Source of the DNA: Datnioides undecimradiatus
Taxonomy: Eukaryota > Chordata > Actinopteri > Lobotiformes > Datnioididae
Assembly: GCA_008933995.1 (NCBI GenBank)
Contig: WARS01000012.1
Span: forward strand, 6,138,001 to 6,202,000
DNA length: 64,000 bases
Direction of reading: 5' to 3'
A program made the position numbers and the translations under genes. Shown piece after piece: positions 23,793 to 36,900 of the stretch (positions are counted from its first letter, which is position 1; the number at the start of each line of letters is the position of its first letter). The notes under the pieces are model-generated. The model saw nothing but the letters and a program-made list of their open reading frames with translations. It ran no database searches and was not told the origin of the DNA.

Positions 23793-24738
23793 TTTGTGGG
23801 CAGTTCTTCAGTGACTTTCTTTGAAGATATTGAGCTGCAACATTAAAAAAATAAATAAAAAAATTATATAAATATAAATACCAACAATCTTAGCTAACAA
23901 TAATTTGGGTGCGCCAATTCCATTTTTGCACTGCTCATACCTATTTAATGTACCTTTTTTTTTTTTTTTTACTGATACACAGAACCTGGCTGATCTAAAT
24001 TTTAAAGTAGACTAATCTGTAAAGCTCTACTTGTAGCAAACGACAACAAAGACATTTCAGTTAAACGTTCCCATATACTGTATTAATTTAAACTAACACG
24101 TGTGCAATAAGTAAATCTGTCTCACTAATTCATGTCAGGGAAAGTAACCAAGATTTGGTGGCAGTTCACTTCGCCAGCATGGTGTTGAAACTGTCAATCC
24201 TGCATGACAGGTTTTCTAGTATCAGTATCAATGCAGTCCTCTTCATCCTTTGATTATCTGTTGATTGCATTTGGCGTTAAGTGCCACAACAGACGTGCTA
24301 AATGTAACTAACGTAACGTTAGCTGGCAAACACTGTAAAGAGCTGATAACGTCAGTCTTAAACTGTGTGTATTTATTTCAGTTGAGTTACTGCACTAGTC
24401 ATAGCTGACCTAAACACATTTTCACACATTTGGGTAACATGGTCGGTTATTTGCCATTACTGACAATTCCCAAGCACAAAATAAATTTGAGCTAACGTTA
24501 ATGAACTAAGGGCGGAACCAGTCAACAACACAACCACAATACTAGCTAGCTGGCTAATTTACAGTGACATAACACGCTCTAACTGACAGTTCGCCTTAAG
24601 GTAAAAGAAGAATTAAGTAATGTTATTACATACCATAATCTAGCATCAACGACAGTCTTTAAAACAGTGGGGCAAACATACTCGCTGTAACCAAGTCAAA
24701 CTGTCCGTACACCTTCAAGCATGTACGCTAACTACCTC

Positions 24739-24746
24739 GCGCCAAA
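24739..24746. promoter_or_regulatory. pkmyt1: E2F consensus near pkmyt1 exon 1
   Basis: GCGCCAAA is a perfect E2F site (TTTGGCGC on the minus strand), 30 bp into pkmyt1 intron 1 and next to the shared promoter. It suits cell-cycle control of a G2 kinase. Use in vivo is inferred. Confidence 0.45.
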
Positions 24747-24776
24747 TTCTGAAAACTATACGCAGTGGCACGTACC

Positions 24777-24895
24777 TGCCCTCCGTGAATGCCGACTGCT
24801 TATATGAATTGCGCAATATCCGCAAGCGGTGCAGTCTGGGGTTCTGCTGCACAACACAGGGTTGGCGCAACTGGCTAGCTAGCTGACCTCTTGAA
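24777..24895. promoter_or_regulatory. Divergent pkmyt1/elob promoter
   Basis: The pkmyt1 non-coding exon 1 donor (GGCAG|GTACG) is at 24776 on the minus strand, and the elob start codon is at 24896 on the plus strand. Both 5' ends must therefore lie within about 120 bp. There is no TATA box, and GC content is locally raised. One shared bidirectional promoter is the simplest reading. Confidence 0.6.
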
Positions 24896-27359
24896 ATGGT
24901 AACGTGATTGTAATTATCGGTCGTTTGATGGGAATGGTGCTAGAAGTACTGATTTGACTTTGAGCGCCTTGGTTAAAGTATAAATCCAACAAAACAAATG
25001 ATAATGTCGGGGTTTTAAATGTTCATTTCTATATGTGTTAGCTAGTCAGCTAATGCTAAGTTTGCTATGCTAGCTGCGCCTTCTAACTATAGGTGGTGTA
25101 GCTAGCTAACTTATCTTTGCTTGGCTAACCATGGAAGTGATGTAACGTTAGCCAGCTAAACCTGTTAGGTTAGGCAGATTGGCTAAACCTAAACTGTCAT
25201 TGTTAGATCTAACTTACGATGGCTATTCATTTAACTGACGGGGTTTATTTTTGACTCTAAAATCTAAAGGCTGTTTCGTGTCTGCTAATTTTGCGTTGGC
25301 TCAAATGCACTTCACGTCTGTATAGCCTTGCTCACTGTTCGTCGCAGCTTAACGTGGATCAATGAAATGTCCGTATTGTTTATTCTATTCGGAAACAGTT
25401 GCCTGACACATGGACGAAGAACCTAATTAAATACATACATTCCCTTTAAATCACCTGTTTATAAAACCCCTGAGCCCCAAAATCAGCTAACCCATTGCAA
25501 ATTAAGAGTAACATGATTTAGAACAAAACATAAAGCACTCATCTTGAAGTTAAAACAAAGATCAAGGTGTCATTGCGCAGACTTAAGCATATAAATCTGT
25601 TTCCATTTCCCTTCAGGACGTGTTCTTAATGATCCGGCGTCACAAGACCACAATCTTCACGGATGCCAAGGAGTCCACCACTGTCTATGAGCTGAAGCGC
25701 ATTGTTGAAGGAATTCTCAAAAGAACACCTGAAGACCAGAGGCTCTACAAAGTGAGTTCAGAACCAAGTTACTCCCAATGAAGTCCAATAAATACATGCT
25801 AAATATTTATTGGCATGTAATGTTTGTTGTCGTGCAAATATGTTTTTTTTCTTTATTTTTATTACTCTGACATTTTCAACTTTCTTCCACAGGATGACCA
25901 GTTGTTAGAGGACAGCAAAACTCTTGGTGACTGTGGATTCACCAACCAGACTGCCAGACCTCAAGCCCCAGCTACAGTCGGTCTGGCTTTCCGCATAAAT
26001 GGTATGTTTAGTCTGGGTTATTTGGGGCCTTTAGGGACCAGAGATAGTTTTTTTTCGTTCTCAGGTTATAACCAAACATGGTTTGATTAAGTTTTAATGT
26101 CAGGAATTATTTGTATGATTGATGGCAACAATTTTTCATAATTGAATTACATCAGTCTCATTTAGATCTCTTTAGAGCAAAATCTATAATTGGGTGCAGA
26201 GAAGATATGATAAGTACCCTCTAGGTAATATTTTTGTTGAAATATTGCAAAACTGTCCCTGAATTAAATTTGCCATTCCGTAAAAGTAGGTCCCTTATGC
26301 TTGTGTCCTGTAACACTGCACTATTGCTCACTGGAAGATCCATCATGTTGCTTGTAAAGTACTCTCTGACATCTCATCTCGACTTCTTCCACTGTGTCAA
26401 AAAGGAGCACCATTCAGCTTACATTTCAGTTTGGAGAAGAGAAAGAAATCACCATTGCAATACCCAGTGAGCAGGGCATGTGTGTTAAAGTCAAAATATG
26501 TATATGTATTGTTAAAAAGATGCTTGGCATTTTCAGTATGTATCCACTATGCAATGATGGAAAACCAAAGCTCCATTGTGTACATCTCAGAATGGTGCAG
26601 TAGAGCTCACTGTTGACAGGCAGACTACCGGGAACAAATTCACAGTGCACAACCCCATTTATGCCAGAGAAAGCAACCAGCATGCCCTACTGATCTGACA
26701 CACTGACTTCCATCTTAGACACTGCAGCTTTTCCACTGCTGTTTGGTCTCTTGGTCTTAGCTTTTAATTCTCTTCATGGTGCTCGAGTTTTACACATTTT
26801 TTGATGTTAATTCTCTGCCAAATTTTGTACTTGTATAAGTGGTCACATAACTACCTGTAATTCTGGTCCTGCTGGTGTTCACATAACATGGTTTCTTACT
26901 CACAACAGTTATAGTTAGCACCTCTGGCATGCTTGTTACTGGACCTGAGACAAATCTCTGGAAATGAGATTTCAGCTCAAATACTTGAACCCATTTATGA
27001 ATAATGTTAATATATTAATAGAATATATATTTATGTATTTCACAATAATTGTATCCCATGTGGGGATGCCTCCTAAACCTTTTGAGTGCAAACACCACAA
27101 GTTTTACTTTGAAGCTTTAGACTATCAAACCAGAAAGAGTTGCTGCAGTCAATGTTCACAGCAACCCAATGACGTGACTGATGTAAGCACATGCAACTCT
27201 GCTGTCACGATGGAGCTAATGTTTCCTTGTGTCCTCTATCCTCCAGATGAGATGTTCGAACAGCTGCACATTGAGGCCTTTTCCAGTCCTCCAGAACTTC
27301 CTGATGTGATGAAGCCTCAGGACTCTGGTAGCACTGCCAACGAACAGGCTGTGCAGTGA
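24896..27359 (+). CDS. elob: Elongin B
   Basis: Four coding exons: 24896-24898 (ATG only, followed by gtaacg), 25617-25751, 25893-26001 and 27247-27359. They encode 119 residues; human ELOB has 118. The ubiquitin-like domain opens [20 protein letters not shown] and continues [39 protein letters not shown] and ATVGLAFR. The acidic/polar tail ends ANEQAVQ. The protein pairs with elongin C as the adaptor of VHL- and SOCS-box cullin ligases and also stimulates Pol II elongation as part of elongin. The isolated ATG exon is inferred from frame, donor and the human gene structure. The next ATG (at 25131, with weak support) is not needed. Confidence 0.95.
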
Positions 27360-27663
27360 TGACAGGGAGAGGAAACGAGCAGCGGAGAGAAGGATGGAAG
27401 TGGGTGTGTGTGGATTAACTGCAGTGGAGAAGTAGCAGGGGTGGGGAATATGTAATATAAATTCAGCTGACGGATTGGGACATTATGGGTAACCAAGCTT
27501 ATCCATGTTACCTTCATGCTATCATCCCAGCATCCCACCAGTTTGCTTCACAAATCATTTTTTTTCATTTTTGTTCTGCTCCTTGACTTTACTCTTAACC
27601 ACCAACTGGCTCAAACCTTTTGAATGATGAAGTTGGTTTGGAAAGTATGATAGTGCATGTGAA

Positions 27664-27667
<4 letters not shown>

Positions 27668-27705
<38 letters not shown>

Positions 27706-27740
27706 AGTGTGTGAGTGAGAGAGAGAGAGAGAGAGAGACA
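27668..27740. repeat. Compound (GT)n(GA)n microsatellite in the elob 3' UTR
   Basis: About 17 GT units followed after a short interruption by about 12 GA units, inside the presumed elob 3' UTR. Likely length-polymorphic. Confidence 0.9.
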
Positions 27741-28267
27741 GAGCGCTATTATAATTATTATCATTAATATTTTGGAAAGGTTGGACACGTAGTTGTGTGT
27801 GTCACAGTGATCTAGAAGTAACACGCGTAAGTAAGGAGCCCAGTGTCTGCATGAACAGGTTTAAATCAAAGGCTTTGTTTTCAAAGAACCTGGTAAACTT
27901 TCATCTGATAAGTTTCCTTGGTCTGATTCTCCCAGTTTTGTTGTACATTTCTGATTTGATTTCATACCAGGAAAAGAACAAAATAATTGTTTAGTTTTTT
28001 TTTTTCCTTGTCATTTTGTTTGTATGTTTCACTTGTCAGCTCTTTATGGTTTATGCACTGAGACCAAAGGCAGGTACCTCTTTGACAACAGAGGGATTGT
28101 TTTGGTCAAAGGACATTCTGTCTGTGGCATACAGTAACCACGGGAGGAGAGTTTTCAGATGTTAAAACTTAAGATTTAAAAAATGCATACATCATCATGT
28201 CACCAACATCAATGTGGCACCTTCCCCCTGATCACACATACATAGCTTGTAACTGTGAGCTTGCTTA

Positions 28268-28273
28268 ATTAAA
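28268..28273 (+). terminator. elob: elob poly(A) signal
   Basis: ATTAAA about 910 bp past the elob stop, followed by T-rich sequence. It gives a 3' UTR that contains the GT/GA tract. Confidence 0.5.
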
Positions 28274-28299
28274 AGTTTTTCCTGTTTTGTTTTTTACAC

Positions 28300-29300
28300 T
28301 GCTGACTGAGTTTTATTTTCGATATTTTTGTGTCAACATTCACCCAAGCTGACAGAATTTAAGGTATCTGTGTAAAAGAAGCTGTGCAGGGCTGATTGAA
28401 CCACATTTTTTTTTACAGCAGACCTTTTCACTTGTCATTGTAGGAAAACCACAGATGCCACTAATAACATCACTGTCTCTTTCATATTTAAGTGGATGAA
28501 TGACAGTGAGCAGATGTGCACAGTGAAACCCTGAAACTGAAGCAGCTAAGTGAAATTCAGCTATTGATCATTTCAGAGTTTACACCTGTGCTTTTCCTTC
28601 TGTGACATGTCAAAGAGTCTTGGTATAAGTCTACTGTCATTTACTTTGCCAGGGATTAAATCATCTGAAGGGCAGTTTTTATATAATAAATATATGCTTT
28701 CTACACTGGATTTTAGTGAAGGGATACAATATTTTATATGTTATGCCATCTTTGTTATCTTGAGGCCTTGAAAGTTTGAAACAGTTCCTGAACAAATTTA
28801 TACAACACAGTTTTCCTCAACCTCTTCAGGGGTCCAACAGTCACATGTTTACAATATGGGTTGTTGACCACAAAGAGATCTCTTCCAAAAAATTCTGCAT
28901 TAGAGATAGAAGAGAAAATCCACAGTGCTCTGTTTTTTTGTAAAAATGCATTTCAAGCTGACATGAAATCTGTTTCACTTGGAACTTCTTTGTATAGTAA
29001 TATAGTATATATTAGATATGGCAATATTCTTTTGGAAAAAATGCCTGGATTGGAAAAAACAGTGGTGACAAAAACGCAGAAGCAGGCTAGTTTAAACTAA
29101 TTTATTTTTAATTTAAATAACTTTAGTTAGAATTTTAAATGAAACCGTTACATGAATTAAAGGGTACAGTTTTGTTTTTTTTGGTGGGGGGGGGTCTATA
29201 AGTAGTTTTTTTAAAACGGGTGTTGGCCCGTCACTGTTATCTTTATAATGTAAATACCTGTGGAGGTTAGTCTTTCCTATATTCAATAGTCACCTTCTCA
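28300..29300. other. Spacer between elob and tgfb1i1
   Basis: AT-rich on the left, with no supported gene. It turns GC-rich from about 29300, where the tgfb1i1 promoter begins. Confidence 0.5.
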
Positions 29301-29372
29301 CGAGCACGTCGTCGCAGCAGCGCGTGCAGTTTGAGCAGCTCGAGGCGCCAATAAACGCTTAATTTTCTCTTC

Positions 29373-29382
29373 CCAAATATGG
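29373..29382. promoter_or_regulatory. tgfb1i1: Consensus CArG box in the tgfb1i1 promoter
   Basis: CCAAATATGG is an exact SRF site about 345 bp upstream of the tgfb1i1 start codon, in the CpG-rich 5' region. TEAD-type words (GGAATG) lie within 10-40 bp downstream. TGFB1I1 is known as a gene responsive to MRTF/SRF and TGF-beta, which supports function, but binding is inferred. Confidence 0.55.
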
Positions 29383-29727
29383 ACTAGGAATGTCCAGGAT
29401 GACGTCGCGTGTCCGGGGAATGCGGGGTTTGTAACCACATTTATTCAACTACGCCTTCTCCAGTCTGAGGTCCTGGTAAGCATTACACAGGAAGAGAGTC
29501 GTGTTGGAAAAAAGAAACGGGACGCCCTCCTTCTCTTCCTCCTCCTCTCATTCCTCCTCCTCCTCCTCCCCTCTTGGCGGATAACGGTGTCCAAGAAGTT
29601 ATTCGGAACCGACGCAGACAATAGTCTAATCCTGCGGGCTTTGCTACACGTCCATCACTACTCATTAATGCTGTCCGCGTCCGTATTGTGTCACGCAAAG
29701 AGGGAAACACTCGGCTGAAATCACATC

Positions 29728-30871
29728 ATGGACGATTTGGGTGAGTATTAGTGCTTTTTCTCGTTTCAAGCGGCTGTAACTACATGGTGAGATATCTTCA
29801 GGGGATCTTTGGGGAAGGGGTGGTGTGCCCAAACAGAGGAAATAGCCCAAGGTCTCTGTTCATTCTGGCAATCATTGTGATGTAGAAATTGCTTCCTTGG
29901 CTCATAATGAGGTTGTAAAATAAAGAGTTTTATTGGCTCCTGTTGGATTATAACATTATAGGCAAAGACACTTAATTTGTTTAAAGGCTTTTTCTCACCT
30001 ATTATCCTGTGCTTTCATCCACTGAGATTTGAGATCTTTTTTTTCCCCCCAGAATTGGCTTTAAATTTCCATGCAAGCAGGCCACAAATGCACGCACACT
30101 CACACAGGTACCACAAGAGCGGCTACTACATCACAGTGTGTCTGCCTGACCACTGTTCAGTGTTTCGTGCATGCCCTGCAAATTCAATAAATTCTTTGTA
30201 AATTAGATCTAAAGGGATCTGCTGTGGGCTTTCCTCATGCATTACCATTAACAAGTCGGGGATAGAGAGCAGCCATATAATGTGCAACGGAGTGTTTTTC
30301 ATTTCGAAGGCATCCAAAGAAGGAGCGTGTCCGCTTCTGTCCTTTTCTATTGATAAAGATATTGGAGGAAGATTTCTCAGAACAATATTATGAGAAGCTG
30401 ACTCTTTGTGTTTGTGAATAACTGTTGGAAAGGCCCTGAAATAGCCCAGGGCCACACTGCTGTTTCAAAAGCCACAGACTTCAGTGAAAATAGAAAGGCC
30501 GTTTTGCCTCAGCTTTTTTTCCTCAAAGTCCACTTGGGGGATTTATGCTTTTCAAGCAATACTGGAAGGAATGGCTCGATGTAGCCAAGCACATCTGGGC
30601 ACATCTGGATTGGATTGCATACAAGTGAGACCAAGCTGCTGGGTGACTGGGTGAGTGGTTTTAGTCAGGCAGTGGCCATGTTCGGGACAGTCGGTTTATG
30701 CTGTTGTCCAACGATGTTGTAAGTTTGTGTACTAGATCTGGCGAGTGAGAGAGACCACTTGTTAGAGAGGCCTTTGGCCAAGACAAACAAGTCGACAGGC
30801 AGCTCTAAATATGGTCATAATTCCCATTGAGAGAAGTTCAGCTCCTTATATGAGCAGTTTAGTCCGTACAA

Positions 30872-30909
<38 letters not shown>

Positions 30910-33900
30910 CAGAGACACAGCAGGGAGGAGGAGGGCAAGTAGCATATGCACAAGATTCTCACCACATGGTCGTACCAGAAGTTTGAATCATCTGGGGCAG
31001 AAGTGGCCGCAGTGATCAACTAAGGCAGGGTAAATAAATTTAGGTTCATCATATCAAAAAATGAGGCTAATCGATCAAACACGCTTTCAATCAGTCTACA
31101 AAAGCTGCCTGACCATGAGCATCTGAGGTTTAGAGTTCATTGCTGACATTTAAAGCATTAGAAAACCCACCACAAGGTCCATTTAGAAGCCCAATTACAT
31201 GGAAAACATATAAATAAATAGACATTGCAGTGGTCAAAACTGCTGTTTTCCGAGATCATGAGTGGACTTCGTTGCCCTGTTCTGTTGACCAACATGTTCA
31301 AAAATTCTTGTAATTGAATGGAAACCAGAACATCTACAACTCCAGTACTTTGTGGTGAGTCTTTCCCTGTGTTGATCCTTTGCTGTAATCTCAAAAACTT
31401 AAGCAAGTTAACCTGGTTTAACTGGAATGATAGGGTCTGGCACACATGGTGACAATTAAGCTTTTTAACAAGGGACAGCACCTTATTAAAACATTTTAAG
31501 TGTAACCATGTGTTCCAGACCGTATCATTCCAAATCACGTCTCTGTTGTCCTGCCTGGATCTCTGATTTTAACCTGGTTTTATGCAAGATTCTGTTCCTC
31601 AGAGGTTTGCTTCATTGATTGGTGTGTGTTTATTTATTCTGCATTAGTAGCTGATAACATTACAAAATGCAGTCATGCAGAGGTTGTGAATACGGGTTGA
31701 ACAGGTTGAACAGAGTTATCTAAATAAAGGGATACACCACTGATGGTACACATAAAGATCGGTTTAAACTACAGCGTCTACTCTATAACTTACAGTTTGT
31801 AATCACTCATGTTCAGCCCAATGTCTACACACTCCAGCTTTGGCCTTAAGTCGCACGTACATGGACTTGTCAGCACTAAATTATGCCATGCAGCAGTAAA
31901 GCCTAACCCTTGAGCAGGTTTAGTTTCTGGACAGCTTCCACTTCAGCATGGAGTGAGTGTGTGTGTGTGTGTAAGGGAGAGGAGAGGGGGCGGTGGAGGA
32001 GTGGATTTACATATCAGCTGCCAAACACTCTTCCTCCTCTGCTTCCTTTCCACGCCGGCATGTCTTGGACAAATGCAGAAAAGTTTGTGTGCCCTAATAA
32101 CTTCACTGTGTCAATGTGTTATCTCTGACTGTCCTGTCCTCTGACTGATTAGTGTCTGAGGAGGCTCGTTGTCCTCCATGATGTGTGGGCCGGTTTTGCT
32201 GCAGCTGTATTGGTCACACAGGCTGTCTGTCTCTCCTTAGGAGTGCCTGAGCCACTTAACTACCCTCTCAGTCCTCGTATTGTTGTGTTTGGTACGTAAC
32301 TGTCTGTGCATGTGTTTGCATGTTTCATTCTGTCTGCCAGTCTGTCTTTTACTTGTTGTGTGTTCATCTACATCTGCACTGCCTGGTTTCTTTACCCATA
32401 TCTCTTTCTGTTGTCCTTTGATACTTCATTAACAAGTTGACAACACCATCAGGAACATTCATATTGATGTAGGGACACATTACGGGGGAGTTACTGTCCT
32501 TCATTCTCATTTAAGAGCTAAATAATGGTAAATCTAACCAAACTTCCATCACATCCATGCTGTTATGTGTTATCACTTTATCTCTTCTCTTTTCTCTTAC
32601 TCAGCTTTTTTTCCAACTTTTCCCCCCAGATGCACTCCTCGCTGATCTGGAGAACACCGGCTCTCCTCTTGCTCGCTGTCCTGTCCTGCTCACCTCTGAC
32701 CCTCCAAAAAGTTCTGATGCTGCCACCGAGGACGCCACTCAAGCCCGGCCACCACCACCAGCCTACACCCCGCAGCAGGTAGGCGATTGCCAGCCAGGGA
32801 TGGATTCAGACCAGTATTCTCATTGCAATTTCTGATTGACTTGGGTTATTCAGATCTTCATGAAACATCTTTGCCTGTAAACAATATCTGTTACATTGTT
32901 CTGCCTTTGCAACATTTCTACTGAAAAATTTGATTGATTGTGTGCCTGTTTTGTTTTTCAGACTGTTTCTGCTGCAATGAAATCTTCCCAGAACTCCAAC
33001 CCAGACAAATTGTACAGGTAACTCCTTCCTTGATTGTGAACTAAAGTAACATGTCTCATCCTGGTTCCAGACCTCCAGATTGCAGTGTACAGTGCAGTAC
33101 ATCAACATCAATAAAGTCATCAATAATTGTGATAAAAAAATATAACCAGCTTTGACACTTTTTTAGGAACCACATCCAAAAGAAATTATAAATGACTTCT
33201 TTTCTGTATGTGTCATTTTAGCTACTTTTACAGTGAGTGTGTTTGGATTTTAACCTGTTGTTAAGGACAAATGGGAGTTTTCTGCTGCTACAATGAGTCA
33301 TTTCTCAATGAACAGAAGTTCAAGACTCTCCAGTGATTCATGGCAAAATGACCACAATGAAGTCAAACCACATCACTGACAGGATGTTTCCTACTCTGCG
33401 TTCACGTTGGCCTGTGTTGTATTTGTTACAGCACGGTGTGTAAACCACGCTCACCCCGCGCAACAGATCCTCCTCCAGCCTTTTCCTCGTCCTCGCTGCT
33501 GGGAGGAGGTCTAAGTGAACTGGACCATCTGTTACAGGAGCTAAATGCCACCCAGTTCAACATCACAGGTTAGTCTGTGTGTGCATTTAAATCCCTGTGC
33601 TTTAACACTTAATCTTTTTTTCTCTATAACCTTGTTTCTATCGTCAGATGAAATCCTGGCTCAGTTTCCTTCTTCCAAGAAAGATGAAAGGGACAAGATT
33701 AAGGATAAGACCACAACCCCCTCTTCCAGGTACCTAAACCTAATCAGTTAAATCAAATATAAATTATTGACATAGTTTCCTGCAATTCTGGTGAATGTTC
33801 TGCAAATGACTTGTAGAGCTGCACAATTAACCACGAGATCAATAAATTAAAGGTTAAGGGATGCTGTTCTTCAAAAGCTGGCATTTTCAAACATTTTTTT

Positions 33901-36900
33901 CATAACCGTTTTAACTGATTTGCAGAAGTGATTCAAATCTGTTTTGTACAGGCACACATTTAAAGACAGATGCTCATTGAAATATCTATACACATCAAAT
34001 TACATTTCAAGTACAATATCCAGAATTAAAGTCACAGTTTAATGTGCAGTCCTCTTCTCTTTAGTATTTTAAATAGGATCTGCTGAACTGATGCATTTGA
34101 GGTTTAATTTTAAACAGCTGAATTGCTTTGTGTGTTCTAGCTCCGCAAAGCCCTCGGCAACATCAGCCACACTGGAACTGGACAAGCTCATGGCCTCGCT
34201 GTCAGACTTCAGAGTCCAGAGCACAGTAAGAGTCCATACGACAGCATGAAAATGACACAGAGACGATAAACCGGTCAATTCTTTATTCTGCAAATCCATT
34301 GTACAGGCTTTAACACATCTTACATTGAGTCATAAATACGGTTACTTGACTTCAAGATGATTTCACTGTTACTGTGTGGCCTGGCTGGCCACAGCACATG
34401 CCTCCTGGTATAAATCAGTCACCAGATAGGGCCTGAGGGTGGAAATTAGTCTTGGTGGAGGTATTTTCCAGCTTCGAAAATAGTTTCAGATAGCTGGTAG
34501 TCAGAGTTATAGATCTACACTCGGTATATAATCTGGTCATTCTCCCTCTCTGTCAGTGACTAGCATGTGAGCAAAGGAAGTGGTGCTGACGTTTTCTTTG
34601 GTTCCAGTGTGCAGTCCAGCTGTGGCAAAATAAACAAGCCTGAGCACAAGGTTATGTGAATAGTCCTAAAAGGACTATTTCTCCGGTGGGTAGCCTTAAG
34701 TCGTTATCACCAAGTTGTGATGTTCAGTATATCCCAAAATATTCATATTCAATATCCATTTCTTAGTGAAGTGACTTGATGATGATCCCCAGAGGGATCC
34801 CGCAGATGCTGATGTTGGACTGTGCTCAAAACTTTGATCTAAATACCTGCAAAACAAATGACATTTCCCTCAGCGGACGCTTCCCTGTTTGTGTTTTGTG
34901 TTTCTATTGCATCTTCGCTATGTAACACTAAAGCTGTTTGCTTTGGGCTGACAGTAAGTTAAAGTTTTGCCACTTCTGGGGAAACATTATGTGCAACCCT
35001 GCATCTTACAGCCAAAAATACGTCAGAGACTTTCCGGAGAACCAGCAAGAATGAGCTCATAGCAAACCATGTAGTTCCTTAATGTTGTGGTTTCCTTCAA
35101 AAATCATCACCTGTGTTGTGGTTGTGTTACGTTGCCTTTCACCTAGGCTACTATTAGTGGAGGAATTTTTATTTCTGCCACTTCCTCAATTTACCCTTAA
35201 TACTACTGAACAATAGGTTAAAATAATACGTTGTATGAGGCCCTTGCTGCCCTGATGAAATGACGATTTGCTGAGCAAAAACCTTTTCTCACATCATATA
35301 AATATTTCTTAAATTTGACATTTTCTGCATTTGTTCTTTATAAACATACAACAAAAGGAGTCCAAACTGCACACCATATCACAAAATTTTAAAGCAATGC
35401 GTACAAAGTGTGGATTTTTTTCCTTTGTGTCCTTTCAACTTAAACAGGGAAAACAATATCAAATGTGACTTCTCCATTCCTGCTTTATTTGTATCTCTGT
35501 CCCTGTATCTATCTAAGCTGTCTATTAGGAGAATATTTTTCAAATGATAAACTCTTGGAGAGCTAAAGTCCCAAAGACAGATGTGCCATCCATCATTTTT
35601 ATTTGTCTTTCACCAGCCCGCTGCACCTGTCAATCCAGTGGTGACAGCACCACAGCAGCCCGCTGCCCCACCACAGCCCTCATCCGGCGGCTCATTGGAC
35701 AGTATGCTGGGGCTGCTTCAGTCAGACCTGAGCCGACAAGGAGTTCAGACATCCTCCAAGGGAAACTGTTCAGCTTGTCAAAAGCCAGTTGTAGGGCAGG
35801 TGAGTTATGAGAGTAAATCTACATAGACTTTAAACAAAGTATACAAAACTTAAAACAACAACAATGATTTTAACTGTAACTGTACTGATAAAGAAGACCA
35901 TTGTGTGAAAGACAAATATTTTGCATGAATCCTTTTTTTTTGTTTCCTCGGGCAGGTGGTAACGGCTCTTGGAAAAGTGTGGCACCCAGAGCACTTCGTG
36001 TGCACCGAGTGCGAGACGGAGTTAGGAAGCCGCAACTTCTTTGAGAAGGATGGACGGCCGTACTGCGAGTCAGACTACTTTACCCTCTTCTCCCCTCACT
36101 GTGCACAGTGCAACAAGCCCATACTAAATGTGAGCAACTTGAATGTTCACGTGTAATAAAACTAACAGCTTATTTTGACATGAGCACCTGGATTTAATGC
36201 CCTAACCCAACTGAAGGCATTTAACTTTTCATTCATCTCTTTGTTTAGAAAATGGTCACCGCTCTGGATAAGAACTGGCACCCTGAATGTTTCTGCTGCG
36301 TTAAGTGCAGCCGGGCGTTTGGAGAGGAAGGTAATGGGCGGCACATCCTGTCTGGGCTCAGCACATAACTGAGAACAGTGAACTTCACTAGGGTCATGCC
36401 TATGTACACACCTAGAAAACACTGCAGGACCTATCACATACATCCATATTCTACTGATAATTAATTATTTTTTTTATATAGTATTGAAATCTGTAGAAGC
36501 TTTCCACATACTATATGACTTTGTAACCTTGCTTTAAAAAGCTGCTAATCCTCCTTAAAACATTTCATTCGCAAAGAAGAGTTAATGTTCTGTTGTAAAT
36601 GCAGTTCCACCCTGCCAAGTATTCAGGAAACTCTTTATCTTTGGCATGAAAACGGCCAAATTTAAAGCAGAACAAGCTTTGAGACAAATAATACTGTCAG
36701 CCTTTAAAAATTCAGATCAGTAAAACCTTAAACAAGTACAAACAGATTGTGGTTTTATTCCCCACAGAACAGAGTCACATGGAAAAGGTTCAGTGTTTTT
36801 ACCAGCATCATCCAGTTAACATTCATCAAAGACACTCTTGAACTGAAGCTGTGACCGTATCCTCCGCAGGTTTCCATGACCGTGAGGGCCAGCAATACTG

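Noticed and set aside
26964-27359. 131-codon frame read as one exon
   Set aside because: Its last third is elob exon 4. The rest is intron read through by chance.
29483-29850. Minus-strand frames over the tgfb1i1 promoter
   Set aside because: They reflect CpG-rich and CTC-repeat sequence; no start context, splice or domain evidence.
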